Assembly (NCBI RefSeq): GCF_000316575.1
Contig: NC_019682.1
Span: forward strand, 5,691,501-5,755,500
Direction: 5' to 3'
From: Calothrix sp. PCC 7507
Lineage (GTDB): Bacteria > Cyanobacteriota > Cyanobacteriia > Cyanobacteriales > Nostocaceae
Length of the DNA stretch: 64,000 nt
The notes beneath the pieces are model-generated. The model was not told the DNA's origin and made no database searches. It worked only from the letters and a program-made list of their open reading frames with translations. The translations under genes were made by a program, and so were the position numbers. Shown piece by piece: positions 37,298 through 45,084 of the stretch (positions within the stretch are counted from its first letter, which is position 1; every line of letters starts with the position of its first letter).

Positions 37298-38533
37298 CTA
37301 AAATACTTCTAGTTCTCTAAAAATATTACAAATATATTTACTGATTGTTTGATTGAGTTCTAAGGGAAAATGATCGATATCTAACATAATATTAATACCG
37401 TAATTTTTTAGGATACGATCTATATCAACAATCGAAAAATTAAGTTGACGTGATAATTCTACCAACGCTAAGTTAAATTCCTTGCGTCTTAAATTTTGCG
37501 AATTTTTGGCAAATTGATAATTATGGCTTTTTTTCCCGGGTTCTAAGGCAAGCAGGTTAAAAACTAAAATATGGGCTGATGTAGTTTGTTGAAGTTGTTT
37601 GATGATTTTAGTGTAGTTTTCAAAGAAAGCTTCAACGCTAATTTTACCCAATCGTTCAAAATGCTCTTTCAGCCAGGTTGCTGTTGATAAATTATTTAAA
37701 ACCGAACTCATCGGATGATTCAACCACCATCCGCCAGGATCAACTAAAAACCCAGACTCTCGATGTCGATAGATTGTTCGGATTACATCGCCTGCAATTG
37801 AGATTATAACTACGGTTTTAGGAAATTCTTCTAATCCATTTACCCCTGGAACTGTAAACGTTTTTTCAAAAAGTCGAGGTTGAAAATAATCGGAAGTTAA
37901 TTTAAATTTTTCTTTAATTTCTGCAATTACATTGACAGGGTATTCTTGGAATGTTTGCAGCAGTATATCAGAACGAGTTAAACTTGGGTCGCCATCATGG
38001 ATAAGGCAGCCTTTACCCTTGAGAACCGATTGAATCATAGGAATGCTGGCAAAGATAGATGCAAGATGACACGCGCCACTTGCGTATATACCAATCTTTT
38101 TCTCTGATTTAGGTTGCGACCATAAAATTGTGTAGTTGGAACCCCAATAAATTCCACTTTCGTGCTGAGAGTTGGAGTAATTATTTCCAGGATTAGCGAT
38201 CGCAACTTTTGTTGTTTTTGGCTGAAAAACAATTTGCAAGATTGAGCTAGAAGTAGCCAAGTTTGGCTCTAATTCGATAGCGCGGCGGTAATAGGTGACT
38301 GCTTCCTGTTTTTCTTTCCATCCTCCTTGCCCTAGAGCTTGGGCTAACTTGTGGTAGGCTGAAGCCAAGTAGGGGTTAAGGGCAATAGCTCGACGGTAAG
38401 CTGCGATCGCCTCTTCTAAATTCCCTTGAGTGTCGTAAAGTTCTCCTAATTGACTGTGAACTACTGCGCGATCGGGTTTGATAGTTAAAGCTTTTTTGTA
38501 GTGAGAGATTAGCTTGTTTTTATATTCTTCCAT
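37298..38533 (-). CDS. TPR - SGNH-like hydrolase protein
   Basis: Residues about 1-100 of 411 are three TPR units (KALTIKPDRAVVHSQLGELY, AYRRAIALNPYLASAYHKLA, YYRRAIELEPNL). The rest resembles an SGNH-type domain: KKIGIYASGACHLASIF is the probable first block, and SIVDIDRIL and LDIDHFPLE the last, with Asp and His spaced as in block V. The family acts on acyl groups of lipids or glycans; the substrate here is unknown. It overlaps the start region of the upstream fragment by 1 nt. Its TPRs resemble those of the UbiA fusion and sulfotransferase genes nearby. Confidence 0.65.
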   Translation of the reverse strand: MEEYKNKLISHYKKALTIKPDRAVVHSQLGELYDTQGNLEEAIAAYRRAIALNPYLASAYHKLAQALGQGGWKEKQEAVTYYRRAIELEPNLATSSSILQIVFQPKTTKVAIANPGNNYSNSQHESGIYWGSNYTILWSQPKSEKKIGIYASGACHLASIFASIPMIQSVLKGKGCLIHDGDPSLTRSDILLQTFQEYPVNVIAEIKEKFKLTSDYFQPRLFEKTFTVPGVNGLEEFPKTVVIISIAGDVIRTIYRHRESGFLVDPGGWWLNHPMSSVLNNLSTATWLKEHFERLGKISVEAFFENYTKIIKQLQQTTSAHILVFNLLALEPGKKSHNYQFAKNSQNLRRKEFNLALVELSRQLNFSIVDIDRILKNYGINIMLDIDHFPLELNQTISKYICNIFRELEVF

Positions 38534-39003
38534 TATCCAAGTTTCAGTATTTGTTTTATCTGATTTGCCACAATCTCTCTAAGTACACCCCATGCACCAC
38601 CTGCATATAAATATCTAGGTTTATAATACGGGTAATAATCGCCTTGTATGTTGCATATTTGTTGCAAGTTATGACGAGTATTTAAATATGTAAAAATATT
38701 TTGAGATATCTGGAAAACCTGTTCTTGGAACTGATGGTTTTGGATAAGTTGTTGAGCTGCTTCGGTTTCTTGCATCCAATTTTGGTTGGATAAGATTTCA
38801 GCTGCAAGTGCCTGCTTTGCCATTATATACGTAGGATAAATACGCTTATGCGCGTACTGCCTGACAAAAGGGATATGTCCTGTAATGTATCGGATTGTAC
38901 GATAATTACTTGCCCATACCCAATCACTTAAGATGTTTCTTGCAAGTTCTTCTTCATGGTTTACAATATCATTATTATCATTAATAATAATATCAGCATT
39001 GCT
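38533..39003 (-). pseudogene. Unrecognised, probably 5'-truncated coding sequence
   Basis: From ATG 38821-38823 a 96-residue product can be read (MAKQALAAEIL...ILKLG), but the same frame stays open upstream to a TAA at 39004-39006. That stretch encodes plausible protein (NHEEELARNILSDWVW, SNYRTIRYITGHIPFV, YAHKRIYPTYI) without a start codon. I read it as the C-terminal part of a longer gene truncated where the second UbiA fusion begins. I do not recognise the family. It ends exactly at the start of the TPR-SGNH gene. Confidence 0.45.
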
Positions 39004-39005
39004 TT

Positions 39006-42000
39006 ATGGTAGATAGTCCAAAACCATTGCTGACAGAAGCTGAGAAAGTTGAGTATCGAAACAAAGCAGCTTGCTGGAGAGAGAAGTTGACAAATAATGG
39101 CTCCGATCTCAGCCCGATTGAGATTGACTTCAACCCCAAAGTTTTTGAGTATAACCTTCAGATTCCAGCTAATTATGTACCACAGATATACTCAGGACGG
39201 GTTGTTTACTTTGCTGCTCAGGAGAAGAGTAAAGATTCTTTTATTTCCGATCTATTGCAACCTAATGCTTGGAATCGTTGGGTTATCAACGGAGTTGAAG
39301 TTTATGAGGTTCCGGGAGATCACCTATTGATGACTAAAGAACCTAATGTTTGTATTTTAGCCTCAAAATTAACTAGTTGTCTAAATCGAGCAGAACGTCA
39401 AGAAAAGGAACAGCAACAAAAACGAAAGAGAGAAAAGCTTGATTTTGAGGGAGAGCTTGTAGAGAAACAAACAGCTATGAAAAAAACTGATGTACTTGAA
39501 ATTTACGATGAAGACTACGCTCAAAAGTATAATCAAAGATTTCTTCTCAATGAGCGGTCTAAAAATAACGCTGATTTTGAACAAGAAACTATTAACAAAC
39601 TTTTAAGTGAAATCGGCGAAGGTGCTAGGTGGTTAGATGTCGCCTGTGGTACGGGGTACTTTCTGAGTCGCTTTCCAAATGTAGAACGAGCGGGACTAGA
39701 TATTTCGCCTGCAATGCTCAAGGTTGCCAAGCAAGCAAATCCAGATTCTTTGTTTGTTCAAGGTGACTATAGAGATAAACGTCCGCAGTGGGAAGGAAAA
39801 TGGGATTTTGTGTCCTGTATGTGGTGGGCTTACTGTTATGTAAAGTCGTTATCACAGCTAGAAAGAGTTGTTGAAAATTTCGCAGATTGGACATCTGAGC
39901 GGGGTGTTTGCTTTCTACCGATCTGTGAACCTGAAGAGATAGGAACTGGTAAGCTAAAACTCCCATATATTTACACAAATTCAGGAAATTTAGGTGGATA
40001 TGGTGGCTCAATCCAGTTTGAAGGAGTAATTTGGAGTTGGATCGATGAAGAGTCTGGAAAACAGCATCTAAATCTGCTTGCACCACAAGTGGAATACATG
40101 GTCAACCTATTTAAAAAACACTTTGAGCAAGTAGAAGTCATTGAGTATTGTTCATTTGGGGAAGGACAAAGAAAAGCGATAGTTGCTCGTTCCAAAAGAC
40201 AGAAAGATACACTTGAAACAAAAATAGCGGTTGAAAGTGAATCAACAGGATTGTTTTCATCTTTTTTCAAGATTATTCGAGGAGGTAACTGGTGGCTTTA
40301 TAAAATCCCACCTTTACTAGCTATTGCTTATGCCGAAATCCTTTTGATGTATCTCCCGGTTATCCAATCAATATTAACTGTATTAGCCTTGTTATTCTCC
40401 ATATCTTCTTTAGCGGCTTATGGACATATTGTTAATGATATTTTAGACATCGAAGTAGACCAAAGAGTTGGTAAAAACAATTCAATGGCTCAATTTTCAT
40501 CCTGGCAGCACCTTTTACTTTGTATTTTATTTGCAGCCACAGGTTTTGTATTGCCAATCCTAATGAACTTCGGCACATGGGCAATTATATTACTAGGAAT
40601 TAACTACTTGCTGCCCACTCTTTACTCTGCACCACCATTACGCTTAAAAGAAAAAGGTATATGGGGGGTAGTTAGCGATGCAGCCGGAGCACACGCCATT
40701 CCTACCTTGTTTTTTGCAGCAACTTTTTTACACCTAAGTACAACACCACAACCAGAATCTCTTATCCTGACTATTACAGCAAAAGTATGGTCATTTTGTG
40801 CAGGACTCAGAGGAATTCTCCTGCATCAACTTTGGGATAGGGAAAACGATTTAAAATCTGGTGTGAAGACATTAGTAACAAATCTTGATGTAGAAAAAGT
40901 GCGGTTTTGGATAAGTTTTATCATCTTTCCAGTTGAAATTTTACTGCTAAGTCTTCTGGTATTGGTTATTTCTCAGTTTGCTCCCCTACTGCTAGTTTTC
41001 TTTATCCTCTATGTTCTCTTAAAAACTATTAATATCAAATTAGCTTTAGCAAATGCCTTTGAACCTGCTCCTACTCGCAAAGCAAACGTAGCACTACACG
41101 ATTTTTACGAGGTGTGGTTGCCTTTAGCTTTAATAACCTTATTATCTATCCGAGAACCCTTATTTTTAATATTGCTGTTATTACACATAATTCTGTTTTA
41201 TCCGTCTATCAAACAAAGGACAAAGGATTTAGTTCAACTCATGGTGTCTGGACTAAAAGGTCTTACTAACTTAGTTAAATTCACTAATGAATATGAGCAG
41301 AAAGTAGATTTTTTGCCTACAAATCAGCAAAATAAACAAGGAGTGGAACAATTGCAAGCTCAATTACACACCTCGCAAACAGAATTTACAAAACTAAATT
41401 CTCATCTACAACAGACTCAAGAGCAATTAGAACAGATTCAAGCTAAACTCCAACAAACTCAGGGAGAACTACAGCAATCTCAATCTCAGCTACATACCTC
41501 TCAAACTGAATTGCTACAATCTCAGTCTGATTTACAACAGACTCAAGAGCAATCCGAGCAGATTCAAGCTCAACTGCGACAGACTGAGAAAGAATTGGCA
41601 CAATCTCAGTCTCAACTACATATATCTCAAACCGAGTTGGTACAACTAAAGTCATATCTCCAACAAACTCAGGGAGTAGAGGGAATAATCAACTATTATC
41701 GCTCTCGCATCGCATCCAACCCCGATGATATCCAACTTTACCATCAGGCATTGACAATTAAGCCAGATGATACTCAAATTTCTTTGCAGTTAGGCAATGC
41801 TTTAGTTCGACAAAATCGCTTTTGTGATGCGATCGCATCTTACCAAACCGCACTACAATTTCACCCAGACAACTTTGAAATATACTTAGAATTAGCAAAG
41901 ACTTTAGAGAAAGATCGGAAATGGGAAGATGCGATCGCTTCTTATCGATGTGCGATCGAACTCAATCCAGATTACGCTTGGTCGCACAAATACTTAGGAG

Positions 42001-42083
42001 ATATACTAGCAGAACGCGGTCAAATTAACGAAGCAAGCCTCTGTTACCGTCGTACTTTGCAGCTTCAACCGAGAATTTTCTGA
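39006..42083 (+). CDS. Methyltransferase - UbiA prenyltransferase - coiled coil - TPR fusion, copy 2, with NRPS thioesterase remnant
   Basis: The 1025-residue frame repeats the architecture of the gene at 23732. Its methyltransferase starts at residue 158 (ATG 39477; LDVACGTGYFL), and both UbiA motifs are canonical (NDILDIEVD and DRENDLKSG). The coiled coil and TPRs end LQLQPRIF. The extra N-terminus (about 1-130) resembles the C-terminal end of an NRPS type I thioesterase: NYVPQIYSGRVVYFAA, then VPGDHLLMTKEPNV with the catalytic-type His106, but no nucleophile Ser domain. A linker rich in Lys, Glu and Gln joins the two. Translation may start at 39006 or at 39477. The membrane domain could prenylate or load a lipid, and the methyltransferase modify it. 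Confidence 0.85.
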   Translation: MVDSPKPLLTEAEKVEYRNKAACWREKLTNNGSDLSPIEIDFNPKVFEYNLQIPANYVPQIYSGRVVYFAAQEKSKDSFISDLLQPNAWNRWVINGVEVYEVPGDHLLMTKEPNVCILASKLTSCLNRAERQEKEQQQKRKREKLDFEGELVEKQTAMKKTDVLEIYDEDYAQKYNQRFLLNERSKNNADFEQETINKLLSEIGEGARWLDVACGTGYFLSRFPNVERAGLDISPAMLKVAKQANPDSLFVQGDYRDKRPQWEGKWDFVSCMWWAYCYVKSLSQLERVVENFADWTSERGVCFLPICEPEEIGTGKLKLPYIYTNSGNLGGYGGSIQFEGVIWSWIDEESGKQHLNLLAPQVEYMVNLFKKHFEQVEVIEYCSFGEGQRKAIVARSKRQKDTLETKIAVESESTGLFSSFFKIIRGGNWWLYKIPPLLAIAYAEILLMYLPVIQSILTVLALLFSISSLAAYGHIVNDILDIEVDQRVGKNNSMAQFSSWQHLLLCILFAATGFVLPILMNFGTWAIILLGINYLLPTLYSAPPLRLKEKGIWGVVSDAAGAHAIPTLFFAATFLHLSTTPQPESLILTITAKVWSFCAGLRGILLHQLWDRENDLKSGVKTLVTNLDVEKVRFWISFIIFPVEILLLSLLVLVISQFAPLLLVFFILYVLLKTINIKLALANAFEPAPTRKANVALHDFYEVWLPLALITLLSIREPLFLILLLLHIILFYPSIKQRTKDLVQLMVSGLKGLTNLVKFTNEYEQKVDFLPTNQQNKQGVEQLQAQLHTSQTEFTKLNSHLQQTQEQLEQIQAKLQQTQGELQQSQSQLHTSQTELLQSQSDLQQTQEQSEQIQAQLRQTEKELAQSQSQLHISQTELVQLKSYLQQTQGVEGIINYYRSRIASNPDDIQLYHQALTIKPDDTQISLQLGNALVRQNRFCDAIASYQTALQFHPDNFEIYLELAKTLEKDRKWEDAIASYRCAIELNPDYAWSHKYLGDILAERGQINEASLCYRRTLQLQPRIF

Positions 42084-42188
42084 ATTTAAAGTTAACTTCC
42101 TTTCCTTATGCTACCTGATGTGACTCTACAGGAAAACTCGATCGGGTTTTATTGAGTCAGTCAGAACTTACAGGAAAAGGTAACGGTT

Positions 42189-42214
42189 AAGTAGGTGGAT
42201 TGGATTACCTACTT
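42189..42214. terminator. Hairpin between convergent genes
   Basis: AAGTAGGT (42189-42196) pairs with ACCTACTT (42207-42214) around a 10-nt loop. It lies downstream of both the UbiA fusion (plus) and the GT4-methyltransferase gene (minus). There is no strong T-run, so terminator function is only likely. Confidence 0.4.
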
Positions 42215-42307
42215 AGTAATGTCCTAATCTACAAACTAAAAAAATACCATCATAATTGTCGTACCGCAGCTAATTGAAAATAAAACATCTGTGTAATTAA
42301 TTTTGCT

Positions 42308-44737
42308 TTAACTGAGTAGGTCAATTGAGTGATATATCTTAGCATTTATTTGAACATCAGCCAACTCTAACCATTCAAAAGAATCAAGCTGTGCTATTGA
42401 TTCTTTAAACTCTAACTTAGCTTTTTCAAAATTTTTGACATGAATAAAATGCATAACTTTAGCTGCTAGAATATTCGGCTGCATTTTCTTTGCTGTAATG
42501 TCTAATGAATAATCAAAAGCGGCTTCAACTTCAGTTTCCGAAAAACTATCAAATGAATATGAATTTTGTAACAAATCATTGGGAATCAGCTTGACATAGC
42601 GAAAAGCTCTAGAGGAATAAATGAAGGGATGCTCAATCGGCACTAGATACTCTCGCAAGCGATACATAATTAGATGAATCCAAGAAGTATAGTAATGAGC
42701 AAAGTCTTGGTGGATTACCAGAGATACTTCTGGAATCAGATAGGGAAAGAAATTTTTGATAATACTATTTGTTAATTCCCAGGATTTCATAGCATCAATA
42801 AAAAGACACTCGATTTCACCTTGTTGCCAGCCAATTTCTGCAAGATCCCCAGGATAGACATGAATAAGATGACTCCAAGGATGAATTCGCTCCAGGTATT
42901 CGTTTAGAAAACTATCTCCATCTTTGTACTTTCCTTCTAACGAAGTGCCGATGACACTTTGCGGCATATTAGCCTGTGAAGACCAAATAAAAATATCGTA
43001 AACATGAATGCGTTGGTTTTTGTTAGTTACACAGGAATTAGCCTCAAGTCCCATTGCTAAGGAAATGGTTGATGAACCAAACCAGCAACCGAGTTCTACA
43101 ACCTCTCCTCTACCTGAATACTCATTTTGGGCATAGTTCTCTAAAAAGAGTTGCTCTGTTAAATGGGTCATACCCAGTATCCATCGCCTGGGTTCACTTT
43201 TATCTAGATGACTTGCAGGTGATGTAGCTATTTGATAAAAAGCTTGCTTCATGTATTCAAATCTTTGATTCAGCAAGCGTTGATTTACAAAATGGAGAAA
43301 CTCTCTCATCGGTACACCGAGTTTCTCAGGGTAGGCTGAGATAGCTTCAATCATCGCTTGTGCAAGAGATAGCACGTTCTCCGGTATGAACCAGCGCACA
43401 CCATCCGTGCGTCCAATTAGATTGAGAGTTTCTCGAAATCCACCTGTATCGGAAACAATTAAACTGACAGGTAATTGTCCCATTTCTAATGCTGTATGGG
43501 GAAAGTTCTCTTGGCTACTGGTGAGACAAACGATCGCACAATGCAATAAATTTACTAATTGAATCGCTTCTTGACTGAACAAATCAGTCACAATAGTGTA
43601 ACAACATTTAGAGCCTAACTTTTGTTTAATATATTGCTGGCTATCTAAACCTTGTAAACCCTCTGCTTGCAGCTCAACGTTCTTACCCAGAAAGATGATA
43701 TGAACTTTTTCAATAACACTGCTTTCTAGTAGTTTGATTGCTTCTAGGAAAGTAAAAAGCCCTTTTCTCTCCTCTAATCGTCCAAAAAATACAAGGGGAA
43801 TTTTATCTTCATCAACCAGCCATTGTAAATCATTTCTGGGCGTAATTGTTTTCAATGGTTGTTCAATAACTGAAAAACAATAAGGTAAATGCTTTGCATG
43901 AGATGTTTTCCAGCCATACTTCTCTACTTTCTCTTTGAGAAAATGCGACAAAAAGAATGCTAAATCTGCCTGTTCAAAGGAATACTGCTCATAATGGCTC
44001 GTTTGCCAAAACCAGTCAGGATGAGAATGTGTGTACCTTGCATGGGCTTCTTGCAGCCACTCCTGTCCACTATGCAAAGTAACAGCCACCACACAATTTT
44101 CTCCTAAAATGGCTGTTTGCTTGGCTTGAACCGTGCGGTATCCCAATCCCAGCATTTCTGGAAATTCAATGTAAATATAAGTATTAGGAAATGTAGTGGC
44201 GATCGCAGTCACAAAAAACAGCGCACAATAGTTCTCGTAGTCTACCCATTCTCCATGCTGCAACTGAGACAAAATTGCCAAGTGAGTCGGCTGTAATTCT
44301 AGTACATCCATACATTCACTCGTCGAAAAGATATGTTTCACTGCGGGAATAGTTGACTCTCCAGCAAACTTCTCTTGACTTTGGCAAAGCAGTAGCACAA
44401 CATAAAAGTCTTCTGCTGCTAATCTCTCACTGAGAGTGCGGTAGTAAGTGCCAATTCCACCATTCCTAAAAATACCTTCGTATTCGGTTGTGACAAGTAA
44501 TGCTATTCGTGTAACTGCCGGGGGCAATTTGTCTTTTATTATCTGTTTGAAGCTGACTTCAAAGTTGTTATTATGATGATTTTGCAGCCTTTCCTTTTGA
44601 AAAATTAGATTGAGAATTTTATTAGTAAATGCCAAAGGTTGATTCACATTTGCTTCGCTAAAGTACTGCTGTAAAAGTTTCTCTTCATTTGAGTTTATTT
44701 TTTGAGAAAGGAATTTTTCTATGTCTGCTGGCTTCAT
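42308..44737 (-). CDS. GT4 glycosyltransferase - class I methyltransferase fusion
   Basis: The 809-residue product contains a GT4-type glycosyltransferase (about 75-495: NGGIGTYYRTL, FFGRLEERKGLFTF, ENFPHTALEMGQLPVSLIVSDTGG) closely related to the GT4 block of the giant protein at 13975. A methyltransferase domain of the Methyltransf_24/TylF-like kind follows (about 505-720: EVVELGCWFGSSTIS, IHVYDIFIW, IECLFIDAMKSW, LVIHQDFAHYYTSW). The last 90 residues are helical. It probably adds and then O-methylates a sugar; this is inference. It is transcribed away from the SGNH hydrolase gene. Confidence 0.85.
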   Translation of the reverse strand: MKPADIEKFLSQKINSNEEKLLQQYFSEANVNQPLAFTNKILNLIFQKERLQNHHNNNFEVSFKQIIKDKLPPAVTRIALLVTTEYEGIFRNGGIGTYYRTLSERLAAEDFYVVLLLCQSQEKFAGESTIPAVKHIFSTSECMDVLELQPTHLAILSQLQHGEWVDYENYCALFFVTAIATTFPNTYIYIEFPEMLGLGYRTVQAKQTAILGENCVVAVTLHSGQEWLQEAHARYTHSHPDWFWQTSHYEQYSFEQADLAFFLSHFLKEKVEKYGWKTSHAKHLPYCFSVIEQPLKTITPRNDLQWLVDEDKIPLVFFGRLEERKGLFTFLEAIKLLESSVIEKVHIIFLGKNVELQAEGLQGLDSQQYIKQKLGSKCCYTIVTDLFSQEAIQLVNLLHCAIVCLTSSQENFPHTALEMGQLPVSLIVSDTGGFRETLNLIGRTDGVRWFIPENVLSLAQAMIEAISAYPEKLGVPMREFLHFVNQRLLNQRFEYMKQAFYQIATSPASHLDKSEPRRWILGMTHLTEQLFLENYAQNEYSGRGEVVELGCWFGSSTISLAMGLEANSCVTNKNQRIHVYDIFIWSSQANMPQSVIGTSLEGKYKDGDSFLNEYLERIHPWSHLIHVYPGDLAEIGWQQGEIECLFIDAMKSWELTNSIIKNFFPYLIPEVSLVIHQDFAHYYTSWIHLIMYRLREYLVPIEHPFIYSSRAFRYVKLIPNDLLQNSYSFDSFSETEVEAAFDYSLDITAKKMQPNILAAKVMHFIHVKNFEKAKLEFKESIAQLDSFEWLELADVQINAKIYHSIDLLS

Positions 44738-45084
44738 TGAATTTAGGATATATTGCTGTCAGATTGAATAATACTTGTTATTAACATTTAACAAACTAAA
44801 TGTACGAATAACATTTTCCCAGGTTTTTAATGAAATTATTAATATTTTTTTATATATCAAATATTAGTGAGTTCAGAAGTTATAGGAGCGATCGCCTTTA
44901 TTTTACGCTTCTATTCAGGCAGTCGTTTTAAGTAAAGATATGTGAAATCCGGAAAGTTAATAATCAAATTCTGCTATCATCCATCTGTTTTTAGCAGGAA
45001 ACTCAAACTAAAAGCGAAAAGTATGAGACTTGTATTTTTACATAATTTAAATATTACTTAATAACCTTTCTTGGAGAAAATTAA
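44738..45084. other. Divergent promoter region of two glycan genes
   Basis: About 350 bp, AT-rich with one HIP1-like site near 44890. It should contain the promoters of the GT4-methyltransferase gene (minus) and of the SGNH-carbamoyltransferase operon (plus). I see no named regulatory motif. Confidence 0.4.

Noticed and set aside
41443-41655. Antisense frame in the coiled-coil part of the UbiA fusion, also present in copy 1
   Set aside because: It is open only because the repetitive Gln-rich coding strand lacks antisense stops; its presence in both copies reflects the duplication.
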